From Sphingomonas paucimobilis NBRC 13935 (GTDB lineage: Bacteria > Pseudomonadota > Alphaproteobacteria > Sphingomonadales > Sphingomonadaceae), in contig NZ_BBJS01000059.1 in assembly GCF_000739895.2 (NCBI RefSeq), positions 1 through 44,520 of the forward strand: a stretch of DNA of 44,520 bases. The letters are read 5' to 3'. The notes under the pieces were generated by a model, which had not been told where the DNA came from, ran no database searches, and saw only the letters and a program-made list of their open reading frames with translations. The position numbers and the translations under genes were made by a program. Position 1 is the first letter of the stretch; every line of letters starts with the position of its first letter. This document shows, in pieces, positions 25,480 to 34,449 of the stretch.

Positions 25480-27477
25480 TTACTCCAATTCCAGGATGAC
25501 AGCGTCGACAGCCAGGCTGTCGCCGGTCTTCGCGGCGATCGCCTTGACGGTGCCCGACTTGGCGGCGCGCAGGATGTTTTCCATCTTCATCGCCTCGACC
25601 ACCGCGAGCGGCTGACCGGCCTCCACCTTGTCTCCCTCACCCACGTCGAGGCGGACGAGCAGGCCCGGCATCGGCGCGATCAGGAATTTGGAGAGGTCGG
25701 GAGGCACCTTCTCGATCAGGTGCGTCGCATAAGGGGCGGCGCGGGCGGGAAGGACGCGGACCTGATGGCTGGCGCCGCGCGTCGTCAGGCGAAAGCCGGT
25801 GCGGGTCTTGGCGATGCGGACATGCAGCGTCTCACCCGCCTCATCCTCGACCGCGATCATCCGGTCACCGGGCGTATAGGCGATGGCGAGATCGAGCGCG
25901 GCGCCGTCGACGCTAAGACCATCGGTCGACACGTTGACCGCGTGATCCACGCCCCCGATCCGCACCGTCCAGTCGGCGGGTGGCTGCAGCCGGTGACCGA
26001 GTTGCCCATCGATCCGCCGCGCCCGATCCGCCTCGGCCGTCGCAGCAAAGGCGGCGATGGCGGCCAGGGTCCGGGTCAGGTCTTCGGAGGCAGGCGCGCC
26101 GTGGAAGCCTTCGGGATATTCCTCGGCGATGAAACCGGTCGACAATTCCCCCGAGCGGAAACGCGGATGCTGCATCAGAGCCGATACGAAGTCGATATTC
26201 GTCCCCGGCCCCACGATCTCGAACGCGTCGAGCGCGGCGATCTGCGCATCGATCGCCGCCTCGCGCGTCGGGGCCCAGGTGACGAGCTTGGCAATCATCG
26301 GGTCGTAGAACATGCTGACCTCGCCGCCCTCGGCGACGCCATCATCGACGCGGACGCGGACCGATTCATCGCAATGCTCGACGGGCGGGTTGTAGCGCAC
26401 CAGCCGCCCGGTCGAGGGCAGGAAGCCGCGATAAGGGTCCTCGGCATAGACGCGGTTCTCGACCGCCCAACCGGTCAGCGTCACCTCGTCCTGGGTAAAG
26501 GCCAATTTCTCGCCCGCCGCCACGCGGATCATCTGCTCGACCAGATCAAGGCCGGTGACCTCCTCGGTCACGGGATGCTCGACCTGAAGCCGGGTGTTCA
26601 TTTCCAGGAAGTAGAAGCTTTCCCCGCTCGGGTCCGCGCCGGAGACGATCAGCTCGACGGTGCCGGCCGAATAATAGCCGACCGCACGTGCCAGCGCGAC
26701 CGCCTGCTCGCCCATGGCGCGACGCATCTCGGGCGTGACGAAGGGCGACGGGGCCTCCTCGACCACCTTCTGATGGCGGCGCTGGATCGAACATTCACGC
26801 TCGCCAAGATAGACGATGTTGCCATGCTGGTCGCCCAGCACCTGAATCTCGATATGGCGCGGGCTCTCGATGAACTTCTCGATGAAGACGCGGTCGTCGC
26901 CGAAGGACGCGAGGCCCTCGCGCTTGGTCGCCTCAAAGCCTTCGCGGACATCGGCTTCGGACCAGGCGAGCCGCATCCCCTTGCCGCCGCCACCTGCGGA
27001 CGCCTTCATCATCACCGGGAAGCCGATGTCCGACGCGATGCGCACGGCTTCCTCGGTATCGGCGATCTCGCCCAGATAGCCGGGTACGACATTGACGCCG
27101 GCCGCCTTGGCGAGCTTCTTGGATTCGATCTTGTCGCCCATCGCGGCGATCGCGTTCGGCGGCGGGCCGATGAACGCCACGCCCGCCTCGGCACAGGCGA
27201 GCGCGAAGCTCTCCCGCTCGGACAGGAAGCCGTAACCGGGGTGGATCGCATCCGCCCCCGTTGCCTTGGCGGCGGCGAGGATCAGTTCGGCCTTGAGATA
27301 GCTCTCGGCGGCTGGGGCCGGCCCGAGACGCACCGATTCATCGGCCAGCCGGACATGCGGCGCCCCCGCATCGGCGTCCGAATAGACCGCCACCGTGGCG
27401 ATGCCCATCGCACGCGCCGTGCGGATCACCCGGCACGCGATTTCCCCGCGATTGGCGATCAGGATTTTCTGGAACAC
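25480..27477 (-). CDS. pccA: Propionyl-CoA (acetyl-CoA) carboxylase alpha subunit
   Basis: Biotin carboxylase plus biotin carrier in one chain; with PccB it converts propionyl-CoA to (S)-methylmalonyl-CoA. The 665-residue protein has the biotin carboxylase domain about 1-447 (FQKILIANRGEIACRVIRTA; ATP-grasp loop KASAGGGGKGMR; EMNTRLQVEHPVTEE), a BT linker domain about 450-590 and the biotinyl domain with EAMKMEN, biotinylated Lys631. The GTG at 27477 is chosen because AGGAGAGG lies 7 bases upstream and the family starts here; 15 more codons are open upstream without likeness. Last gene of the minus-strand propionate operon, 118 bases after bioB. Confidence 0.95.
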   Translation of the reverse strand: MFQKILIANRGEIACRVIRTARAMGIATVAVYSDADAGAPHVRLADESVRLGPAPAAESYLKAELILAAAKATGADAIHPGYGFLSERESFALACAEAGVAFIGPPPNAIAAMGDKIESKKLAKAAGVNVVPGYLGEIADTEEAVRIASDIGFPVMMKASAGGGGKGMRLAWSEADVREGFEATKREGLASFGDDRVFIEKFIESPRHIEIQVLGDQHGNIVYLGERECSIQRRHQKVVEEAPSPFVTPEMRRAMGEQAVALARAVGYYSAGTVELIVSGADPSGESFYFLEMNTRLQVEHPVTEEVTGLDLVEQMIRVAAGEKLAFTQDEVTLTGWAVENRVYAEDPYRGFLPSTGRLVRYNPPVEHCDESVRVRVDDGVAEGGEVSMFYDPMIAKLVTWAPTREAAIDAQIAALDAFEIVGPGTNIDFVSALMQHPRFRSGELSTGFIAEEYPEGFHGAPASEDLTRTLAAIAAFAATAEADRARRIDGQLGHRLQPPADWTVRIGGVDHAVNVSTDGLSVDGAALDLAIAYTPGDRMIAVEDEAGETLHVRIAKTRTGFRLTTRGASHQVRVLPARAAPYATHLIEKVPPDLSKFLIAPMPGLLVRLDVGEGDKVEAGQPLAVVEAMKMENILRAAKSGTVKAIAAKTGDSLAVDAVILELE

Positions 27478-27552
27478 GGGGATACCTCTCCTATTATGTC
27501 GTTGGTCCGTGTCGAATGCCATTCGGGTGGCGCACCACCCCTACTTCACCGC

Positions 27553-27580
27553 AACTGGGCTCCGGCTTTCGCCGGGGACA
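27553..27580. repeat. Half copy of the paired-palindrome repeat
   Basis: The 28 bases starting AACTGGGCTCCGGCTTTCGC are like the right half of the repeats at 7115-7168 and 7481-7534 (ACTGGGCTCCCGCCTTCGC and so on), with a single palindrome CCGGC/GCCGG. It lies between bioB and pccA. Confidence 0.5.
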
Positions 27581-27595
27581 ACCGGCGAAGCCTGT

Positions 27596-28621
27596 TTACT
27601 CCGCCGCTTCCAATTCCACCTTGCACTCCGCCGCCATGGGCGTGAGCCCCAGCCGGGCGAAGAGCGCTGCGTCCTTGTCGTCGCCCGCATTGCCCGCAGT
27701 CAGCAGCTTGTCGCCGGTGAAGATCGAGTTCGCGCCCGCCAGGAAGCACAAAGCCTGGGTGGCATCCGACATGCTCTCGCGCCCCGCCGACAGGCGGACC
27801 ATCGAATGCGGCATGGTGATGCGCGCAACCGCGACGGTGCGGACGAATTCGATATCGTCGATCTTGGCCAGCGGCGTGTCGGCCAACATATCGCCCAATA
27901 CCGTGCCCTTGACCGGCACCAGCGCGTTCACCGGCACGCTGCCCGGATGGACCGGCAGGGTGGCAAGCGCATGGATGAAGCCGACCCGGTCGCCGCGCGT
28001 CTCACCCATGCCGACAATACCGCCACAGCATACATTGATGCCGGCATCGCGGACATGCTCCAACGTCTCCAACCGCTCGCCGAAGCTGCGCGTGGTGATG
28101 ACGTCGCCATAACGCTCGGGCGACGTGTCGATATTGTGATTGTAATAGTCCAGCCCCGCCTCGGCGAGCGTCTGCGCCTGTGCATCGGTCAGCATGCCCA
28201 GCGTCATGCAGGTTTCCATGCCCATGGCGCGCACGCCCTTCACCATCTCCACGATGGCGGGCATGTCGCGATCCTTGGGGTTGCGCCAGGCCGCGCCCAT
28301 GCAGAAGCGCGTCGAGCCGTGATCCTTGGCCTGCGCCGCCGCCTGCAGCACGGCGCGCGGGTCCATCAGCTTGGTCGCCTTCAGCCCGGTATCGGCATGG
28401 GTCGACTGGCTGCAATAGCCGCAATCCTCGGGGCAGCCGCCCGTCTTGATCGACAACAGCGTCGACAGCTGAACCTGATCGGCGGCGTGATGCGCGCGGT
28501 GCACCTCGGCCGCGCGGAACAACAGCTCGGTGAAGGGCAGGTCGAACAGCGCGGCGATCTCGGCGCGGGTCCAGTCGGTGCGCGGGGTCGCCTCGGAGCT
28601 CAGCGCGGGTGTCGTCGTCAT
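27596..28621 (-). CDS. bioB: Biotin synthase
   Basis: Radical SAM enzyme that inserts sulfur into dethiobiotin, the last step of biotin synthesis. The 341-residue protein has the [4Fe-4S] motif GGCPEDCGYCSQS (Cys63, Cys67, Cys70), YNHNIDTSPERY, the [2Fe-2S] ligand regions with GAAWRNPKDRD and CCGGIVGMGE, and FLAGANSIFTGDKLLT at the end. Length and motifs are normal. The ATG at 28621 has AGGACG upstream. It starts 14 bases after the methylmalonyl-CoA mutase stop, so it is transcribed with the biotin-dependent propionyl-CoA carboxylase genes and not with other bio genes, none of which is in the window. Confidence 0.96.
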   Translation of the reverse strand: MTTTPALSSEATPRTDWTRAEIAALFDLPFTELLFRAAEVHRAHHAADQVQLSTLLSIKTGGCPEDCGYCSQSTHADTGLKATKLMDPRAVLQAAAQAKDHGSTRFCMGAAWRNPKDRDMPAIVEMVKGVRAMGMETCMTLGMLTDAQAQTLAEAGLDYYNHNIDTSPERYGDVITTRSFGERLETLEHVRDAGINVCCGGIVGMGETRGDRVGFIHALATLPVHPGSVPVNALVPVKGTVLGDMLADTPLAKIDDIEFVRTVAVARITMPHSMVRLSAGRESMSDATQALCFLAGANSIFTGDKLLTAGNAGDDKDAALFARLGLTPMAAECKVELEAAE

Positions 28622-28635
28622 CACGTGTCGTCCTG

Positions 28636-30768
28636 TCATTCGCCCGCCTCGGGCGGCATATTATGGCCCAGCAGCCTCAGCACATCCTCGGCCGCTTTCA
28701 CAAGATTGGTGCCGGGACCGAAAATCGCCTGTACCCCGGCATCGTAGAGTGCCTGATAGTCCTGTGCGGGAATAACGCCACCCGCGATGACCTTGATATC
28801 CGCGCGGCCCGCCTCGCGCAGATGGCCGATCAGCTCGGGGATCAGCGTCTTGTGGCCCGCGGCAAGGCTCGAGGCACCGACGACATCGACGTTGCGGGTC
28901 AACGCCACTTGCGCGGCTTCCTCGGGCGTCTGGAAGAGCGGTCCCGGCACCACCTCGAACCCCAGATCGCCGAACATCGAGGAGACGAGGTTCGCGCCCC
29001 GGTCATGTCCGTCCTGACCCATCTTGGCGACGAACAGCCGGGGACGGCGGCCCAGGCGACGTTCGACCGCCTCGACGCCCCGGATCAGACGCGCCCAGCG
29101 TTCGTCCTCGGCATAGGCTCCGCCATAGACGCCCGCTACCGGGCTGGGCTGCGTGCCATAACGGCCGAACACATCCTCCAGCGCGGCGGAAATCTCGCCC
29201 AAAGTCGCCCGTGCCCGCGCCGCTTCCACCGCCAGCGCGAGGAGATTGCCCTTGCCGTGTGCGCCATCGCGCAGCGCATCAAGTGCAGCCCGGCACGCCG
29301 CTTCGTCGCGTGCCGCCTGCACCGCTGCGATCCGCGCCACCTGGCCCGCCCGCACCGCATGATTGTCGATATCGAGGATCTCCACCGGCGCCTCATCGGC
29401 CAGCCGGTATTTGTTGACCCCGACGATCACATCCTCGCCCCGGTCGACCTTGGCGGCGCGCGCGGCGGCGGCTTCCTCGATCATCGCCTTGGGCCAGCCC
29501 GCCGCGACCGCCTTGACCATGCCGCCCTCGGCCTCGATCCGCTCGATCAGCTCCCAGGCGCCATCGACCAAACTCTGGGTCAGGCTCTCGACATAATAAG
29601 AGCCACCCAAGGGATCGACGACCTTGGTCATCCCCGTCTCTTCCTGCAGCACAATCTGCGTGTTGCGCGCGATCCGGGCGGAGAAGTCGGTGGGCAGCGC
29701 GATCGCCTCGTCCAGCGCATTGGTGTGGAGCGATTGCGTCCCGCCCAGCATCGCCGCCATCGCCTCGATCGTGGTGCGGATGACGTTGTTATAGGGGTCC
29801 TGCTCGGTCAGCGACACGCCCGAGGTCTGGCAATGGGTGCGCAGCATCTTGGAGCGCTCGTCCTTCGCGCCCAGTTGGGTCATCGCCCGGTGCCACAGCA
29901 CGCGCGCGGCACGCAGCTTGGCGACCTCCATGAAGAAATTCATGCCGATCGCGAAGAAGAAGGACAGGCGCCCGGCAAATTTGTCGATGTCGAGGCCCGA
30001 CGCCACGCCGTATTTCACATATTCCATGCCGTCGGCGATGGTGAAGGCCAGTTCCTGGAGCTGCGTCGCCCCGGCCTCCTGCATGTGATAGCCGCTGATC
30101 GAGATGCTGTTGAACTTAGGCATCTCGGCGCTGGTATAGGCGAAGATGTCCGAGATGATCCGCATGCTCGGTTCGGGCGGGTAGATATAGGTGTTGCGGA
30201 CCATGAACTCCTTGAGGATGTCGTTCTGGATGGTCCCTTCCAGCTTCGAGCGGTGAACCCCCTGTTCCTCGGCCGCGACGATGAAGAAGGCGAGTACCGG
30301 GATCACCGCGCCGTTCATCGTCATGCTGACCGACATGGCATCGAGCGGAATGCCGTCGAACAGAATCTTCATATCCTCGACCGTGTCGATCGCGACGCCC
30401 GCCTTGCCGACATCGCCGGTCACGCGCGGGTGGTCGCTGTCATAGCCCCGGTGGGTGGCGAGGTCGAAGGCGACCGACAATCCCTTCTGCCCCGCCGCCA
30501 GATTGCGCCGGTAGAAGGCGTTCGACTCCTCAGCGGTGGAGAAGCCCGCATATTGCCGGATCGTCCAGGGGCGGCCCGCATACATGGTCGCGCGTACGCC
30601 GCGCGTGAACGGCGCGAAGCCCGGCAGGCCGGGGTCGGTCGTTACATCGTCAGCGGTATAGAGCGGCTTGACCGTGATCCCCTCGGGCGTCTGCCAGTCG
30701 AGATCACGCCCCTTTACCTCTTTCGCGGCAAGCGACTCCCAATCGGCCATGTCAGGGCGTTCGGCCAT
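28636..30768 (-). CDS. scpA: Methylmalonyl-CoA mutase
   Basis: Adenosylcobalamin enzyme that rearranges (R)-methylmalonyl-CoA to succinyl-CoA, feeding propionate carbon into the TCA cycle. The 710-residue protein has the substrate-binding TIM barrel in the first 530 residues (YAGFSTAEESNAFYRRNL; SISGYHMQEAG) and a C-terminal B12-binding domain with GQDGHDRGANL, the base-off DxHxxG motif. Its length suits the homodimeric form with one chain. The ATG at 30768 has GAGGAG six bases upstream, whereas the open frame extends only six codons further. No meaB or argK chaperone gene is next to it in the window. Confidence 0.96.
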   Translation of the reverse strand: MAERPDMADWESLAAKEVKGRDLDWQTPEGITVKPLYTADDVTTDPGLPGFAPFTRGVRATMYAGRPWTIRQYAGFSTAEESNAFYRRNLAAGQKGLSVAFDLATHRGYDSDHPRVTGDVGKAGVAIDTVEDMKILFDGIPLDAMSVSMTMNGAVIPVLAFFIVAAEEQGVHRSKLEGTIQNDILKEFMVRNTYIYPPEPSMRIISDIFAYTSAEMPKFNSISISGYHMQEAGATQLQELAFTIADGMEYVKYGVASGLDIDKFAGRLSFFFAIGMNFFMEVAKLRAARVLWHRAMTQLGAKDERSKMLRTHCQTSGVSLTEQDPYNNVIRTTIEAMAAMLGGTQSLHTNALDEAIALPTDFSARIARNTQIVLQEETGMTKVVDPLGGSYYVESLTQSLVDGAWELIERIEAEGGMVKAVAAGWPKAMIEEAAAARAAKVDRGEDVIVGVNKYRLADEAPVEILDIDNHAVRAGQVARIAAVQAARDEAACRAALDALRDGAHGKGNLLALAVEAARARATLGEISAALEDVFGRYGTQPSPVAGVYGGAYAEDERWARLIRGVEAVERRLGRRPRLFVAKMGQDGHDRGANLVSSMFGDLGFEVVPGPLFQTPEEAAQVALTRNVDVVGASSLAAGHKTLIPELIGHLREAGRADIKVIAGGVIPAQDYQALYDAGVQAIFGPGTNLVKAAEDVLRLLGHNMPPEAGE

Positions 30769-30854
30769 CGGCCACTCCTCATCCAATCGTTACGCGCGAT
30801 ACTTATTTTGTTTCACTAGAGCGAAATCATCATACGCGCGCAAGTCTCTGGCTG

Positions 30855-31613
30855 CTAGCGCCCGAGGAAACGCGGCGGGCGCTTCTCGAAAAAGGCCCGA
30901 CCGCCTTCCTCGCCGTCCTGCGTCGCGCGGGCGGTACGCTGGTCCTCCGCCTCGCGAGCCAATGCGGTGGCATAATCGCTCTCGAAGCCGGCCTGAAGCG
31001 CACGCCGCATCAGGCCCAGCGCCACGCTCGGCCCCGCCGCCAGTCGCTCGGCCAGCGCGAAGGCTTGTGCGTCCAACGCATCGTCCGCGACGACCTTGTG
31101 GATCAGGCCCCAGTCGAGCGCCTTGGCCGCCGCCACCCGCTCGCCCAGCAGCATCATTTCCGCGGCACGGGCACGGCCGATCAGACGCGGCAACATCCAG
31201 CTCGCGCCGCCATCGGGGACCAGCCCAATATTGACGAAGGCATGGAGGAAATAAGCGGTTTCGCTCGTCACGCAGAAATCCGCAGCCAGCGCCAGGCTGC
31301 ACCCGATTCCCGCCGCCGCGCCGCGCACCGCGCTGACGACGGGAATGGGCAGTTCGGCCAGCGCCAGCATCGCCGGATTGTAATGCTCGACCAGCGCGCG
31401 GTGCACCGTCTCCGGTCCGACATCGCTTCCCGAAATATCCGCGCCGGAGCAGAAGGCCCGCCCCTCACCGGCCAGCAGCACCGCTCGGGCGTCGCCGCGC
31501 TGGTCGAGCGCCTCGCGAATGGCATCGAACAGTGCTGGCGGCGCCGCATTGAGCCGCTCGGGCCGGTTGAGCGTCAGGACCAGCACATCGCCCCGGCGCT
31601 CGGTCCGCAACAT
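30855..31613 (-). CDS. Enoyl-CoA hydratase/isomerase, PaaG-like
   Basis: Crotonase-fold acyl-CoA enzyme of 252 residues. Seen: NRPERLNAAPPALF, oxyanion-hole segments AFCSGADISGSD (56-64) and RGAAAGIGCSLALAAD (97-111), then IGLVPDGGASWMLPRLIGRA with Asp134. In true enoyl-CoA hydratases a Glu stands near this position; an Asp in this context (PDxGG) is the catalytic residue of PaaG-type isomerases. It is therefore more likely an isomerase of an unsaturated acyl-CoA, possibly of the ring-epoxide type, than a hydratase. The ATG at 31613 is chosen; a TTG at 31625 overlapping the epimerase stop and preceded by GGGAG is an alternative. Its place in a propionate operon is not explained by known methylmalonyl chemistry. 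Confidence 0.85.
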   Translation of the reverse strand: MLRTERRGDVLVLTLNRPERLNAAPPALFDAIREALDQRGDARAVLLAGEGRAFCSGADISGSDVGPETVHRALVEHYNPAMLALAELPIPVVSAVRGAAAGIGCSLALAADFCVTSETAYFLHAFVNIGLVPDGGASWMLPRLIGRARAAEMMLLGERVAAAKALDWGLIHKVVADDALDAQAFALAERLAAGPSVALGLMRRALQAGFESDYATALAREAEDQRTARATQDGEEGGRAFFEKRPPRFLGR

Positions 31614-31621
31614 CGCTTCGC

Positions 31622-32041
31622 TCAATGGTCGTCTCCCGGTGTTTCCATCAACTCGACCAGCACGCCGCCCATGTCGCGCGGGTGCAGGAATATGACGGGC
31701 GTGCCGTGCGCGCCGATCCGGGGGGCGCCGAGCAACGTCGCGCCCTTGGCCTGCAGCTCCGCCACGGCGGCGGGCATATCGGCGACCTCGAAGCAGAGAT
31801 GATGCTGCCCGCCCGCCGGGTTCTTCTTCAAGAAGTTGGCGATGGGCGAGGTTTCGTCGAGTGGCTGGATCAACTCGATCTGGGTGTTGGGCGCATCGAT
31901 GAAGCACACCCGCACGCCCTGTGGCGGCAGATCGAAGGGCTCACCGATCGCGTCCGCGCCGAGCAGGTAGCGATAGGTTTCGATCGTCTTCTCGATGGAA
32001 GGCGTCGCGATGCCGATATGGTTGAGGCGGCCGAGGGTCAT
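31622..32041 (-). CDS. mce: Methylmalonyl-CoA epimerase
   Basis: Converts (S)- to (R)-methylmalonyl-CoA between the carboxylase and the mutase. The 139-residue protein is a vicinal-oxygen-chelate fold: NHIGIATPSIEKTIE at the start with metal ligand His8, QIELIQPL, GGQHHLCFEV with His80/81, and GGVLVELME with Glu130 as the last ligand. Size and motifs are typical. The ATG at 32041 has AGGATTGG upstream; a TTG three codons higher is weaker. It lies 43 bases after the lipoprotein gene and is followed closely by the PaaG-like gene. Confidence 0.95.
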   Translation of the reverse strand: MTLGRLNHIGIATPSIEKTIETYRYLLGADAIGEPFDLPPQGVRVCFIDAPNTQIELIQPLDETSPIANFLKKNPAGGQHHLCFEVADMPAAVAELQAKGATLLGAPRIGAHGTPVIFLHPRDMGGVLVELMETPGDDH

Positions 32042-32084
32042 ATGTTCCAATCCTGTCCTGCCCCATCCTGGCTCGTGATGGATT

Positions 32085-32843
32085 TCAGCATGTCTGCATC
32101 TTGCTTTCGCCGACGACGGTGTAGCCCTTGGGACCGCGCCGCCATAAGTCGTGGAACGTCGCGCTGCCCGAATAGTCGACGGTGAAGTCCCGGTCGCGAT
32201 TCACCTTGCCGATCTTGCCCGTCACATCGGTCGATCCGCCAGCACCCTGATCGCTATAATATATGGGCACGGTGGCAATCGTTCGCGGCGCGCTCTGTGT
32301 CAGCTCGGTCAGGGTCGCGCTGTTGCAGCTATAACCTTGGCCGGTATAGCCCGCCTCGGCATAGATCACCGGCGCCGCGCCGAACTTGTCCGACACCGAC
32401 CAGTCGGGCGCTGCGCCGAAACCGTTGCCGGCGACCGCCTTCGGGAAGCGCCCTGCGACATTGAAGCCATCGCCCTCCGGCCTGAGATAATAAACGCCGA
32501 GCGAACCGGCACAGGCGTGGCAGGCATCGGCCTGGGTCGAAGAGGTGATCAGCACCGCCTTGCCGTCCTGCCAAAGCAATCGTTCGGCCTTGACTGTCAT
32601 CCCGTCCTTGTCAGTGATCGGACTGGCCTGGCCGAAAACCGCGCGAAAACCCCGGTCGAGTTGCTGCGCCGCCGGCAGCGCGGCCACGCCCGTGGGTTGT
32701 GCCACGGGCGCTGGCGTGGCGGCATTGGCCATGGCTTCGTCCTGCGACGACCGGTTGGCAACGGGTGCGGGCTGACAGGCAGCGAGCATTGCCAGCATGG
32801 CAACGCTCGCCGCCCGGCGGGTATCAGAGCGGCAGGTTGTCAT
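32085..32843 (-). CDS. Lipoprotein of unknown function inside the propionate operon
   Basis: A 252-residue predicted lipoprotein with signal peptide to lipobox LAAC (Cys23), an Ala/Pro/Gln-rich linker about 24-55 and a compact domain. The latter has a CHAC motif (DACHACAG) near the middle, another Cys in YSCNSATL and a C-terminal Cys. I do not recognise a family. Its start lies inside the pccB 3' end (20-base overlap), and 43 bases separate its stop from mce, so it is probably co-expressed with the carboxylase. The neighbours are cytoplasmic enzymes, while this protein should be anchored in the envelope, so a direct enzymatic role in the pathway is doubtful. Confidence 0.75.
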   Translation of the reverse strand: MTTCRSDTRRAASVAMLAMLAACQPAPVANRSSQDEAMANAATPAPVAQPTGVAALPAAQQLDRGFRAVFGQASPITDKDGMTVKAERLLWQDGKAVLITSSTQADACHACAGSLGVYYLRPEGDGFNVAGRFPKAVAGNGFGAAPDWSVSDKFGAAPVIYAEAGYTGQGYSCNSATLTELTQSAPRTIATVPIYYSDQGAGGSTDVTGKIGKVNRDRDFTVDYSGSATFHDLWRRGPKGYTVVGESKMQTC

Positions 32844-34350
32844 GCTTCTTCCAGGGGTTCGCCAGGTCCTTGTTGCGCAGCTTGCGCAGGCCCAGCGCGA
32901 TCCGGCGGCGGGTCGAGTGCGGCTGGATCACCTCATCGACAAAGCCCTTCGACGCTGCGACGAACGGATTGGCGAAGCGCGCCTCATATTCCGCCGTCCG
33001 CTCGCCGATCTCCTCGGGCGTCTTGCCCCGGAAGATGATCTCGACCGCGCCCTTGGCACCCATCACCGCGATCTCGGCGGTCGGCCAGGCATAGTTGAGG
33101 TCGCCGCGCAGATGCTTGGACGCCATCACGTCATAGGCACCACCATAGGCCTTGCGGGTGATGACGGTGATCTTGGGCACCGTCGCCTCGGCATAGGCGA
33201 AGAGCAGTTTGGCGCCATGCTTGATGATGCCATTATGCTCCTGCGCGGTGCCGGGCAGGAAGCCGGGCACGTCGACAAAGGTCACGATCGGTATCTCGAA
33301 TGCATCGCAGAAGCGCACGAAACGCGCCGCCTTGCGACTGGCGTTGATGTCGAGAACACCCGCCAACACCATCGGCTGGTTGGCGACGAAGCCGACCGTG
33401 CGCCCCTCGATCCGGCCAAAGCCGGTGATGATGTTGCCACCGTGGGCGGGCTGCACCTCGAAGAAATCACCCTCGTCGACCACCTTGGTCAGGAGTTCGT
33501 GCATGTCATAGGGCTGGTTGGCGCTGGCCGGGATCAGCGTGTCGAGGCTGTCCTCCTGTCTGTCCCAGGCATCGGCGGTCGGCCGCTCGGGCACACCCTC
33601 ACGATTGTTGGCGGGCAGGAAGTCGATGAAGTCCCGCGCGGCGAGCAGCGCCTCGATATCATCATCGAACGCCACATCGGCGACGCCGGTCTTGGTCGTG
33701 TGCGTCACCGCGCCGCCCAGTGCTTCCTGGGTGACGACCTCGTTGGTCACCGTCTTGACCACATCGGGGCCGGTGACGAACATATAGCTCGAATCCTTCA
33801 CCATGAAGATGAAGTCGGTCATTGCGGGGCTATAGACCGCCCCGCCCGCACACGGCCCCATGATGAGCGAAAGCTGCGGCACCACACCGCTCGCCAGCAC
33901 ATTGCGCTGGAACACCTCGGCATAGCCGCCGAGCGAGGCCACGCCCTCCTGGATGCGTGCGCCGCCCGAATCGTTCAGGCCAATGACCGGCGCACCGACC
34001 TTCATCGCCATGTCCATGATCTTGCAGATCTTCTGCGCATGACGTTCGGACAGCGAGCCGCCGAAGACGGTGAAATCCTGGCTGAAGACAAAGACCAGGC
34101 GGCCGTTGATCGTGCCCGATCCGGTAACGACACCATCGCCCGGCACCACCTGCTCGGTCATCCCGAAATCGACGCAGTTATGCTCGACGAACATGTCGAG
34201 CTCCTCGAAACTGCCCTCGTCGAGCAGCACGTCCAGCCGCTCGCGCGCGGTCAGCTTGCCCTTGGCATGTTGCGCGGCGACACGCTTCTCACCACCACCT
34301 GCGCGCGCGGCAGCGCGGCGGCGTTCCAACTCGACCATCGTCGATGCCAT
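32824..34350 (-). CDS. pccB: Propionyl-CoA carboxylase beta subunit
   Basis: Carboxyltransferase half of propionyl-CoA carboxylase, moving CO2 from biotin to the acyl-CoA. The 508-residue protein has the usual two crotonase-like halves: N-terminal GKLTARERLDVLLDEGSFEE, the acyl-CoA site around GARIQEGVASLGGYAEVF and GPCAGGAVYSP, and the C-terminal half with FVDVPGFLPGTAQEHNGIIKHGAKL and KAYGGAYDVM for carboxybiotin. The ATG at 34350 has AGGAGAGG just upstream. First gene of the propionate operon, preceded by a candidate promoter. Activity on acetyl-CoA as well cannot be excluded from sequence. Confidence 0.96.
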   Translation of the reverse strand: MASTMVELERRRAAARAGGGEKRVAAQHAKGKLTARERLDVLLDEGSFEELDMFVEHNCVDFGMTEQVVPGDGVVTGSGTINGRLVFVFSQDFTVFGGSLSERHAQKICKIMDMAMKVGAPVIGLNDSGGARIQEGVASLGGYAEVFQRNVLASGVVPQLSLIMGPCAGGAVYSPAMTDFIFMVKDSSYMFVTGPDVVKTVTNEVVTQEALGGAVTHTTKTGVADVAFDDDIEALLAARDFIDFLPANNREGVPERPTADAWDRQEDSLDTLIPASANQPYDMHELLTKVVDEGDFFEVQPAHGGNIITGFGRIEGRTVGFVANQPMVLAGVLDINASRKAARFVRFCDAFEIPIVTFVDVPGFLPGTAQEHNGIIKHGAKLLFAYAEATVPKITVITRKAYGGAYDVMASKHLRGDLNYAWPTAEIAVMGAKGAVEIIFRGKTPEEIGERTAEYEARFANPFVAASKGFVDEVIQPHSTRRRIALGLRKLRNKDLANPWKKHDNLPL

Positions 34351-34376
34351 GACCTCTCCTTAAGTCTTTGCGCCGG

Positions 34377-34406
34377 CTTATGCCCGAGAGGCCGGGGGAA
34401 TGGCAA
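34377..34406 (-). promoter_or_regulatory. Candidate promoter of the propionate operon
   Basis: On the minus strand TTGCCA (34406-34401, five of six matches to -35) and CATAAG (34382-34377, four of six to -10) are 18 bases apart in the gap between prmA and pccB. The start point would lie about 20 bases before the pccB ATG. Confidence 0.4.
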
Positions 34407-34449
34407 ATGCTGTGCGCAGGCGGCGGGAGACCGGGAGAGGGTTTGGCGT

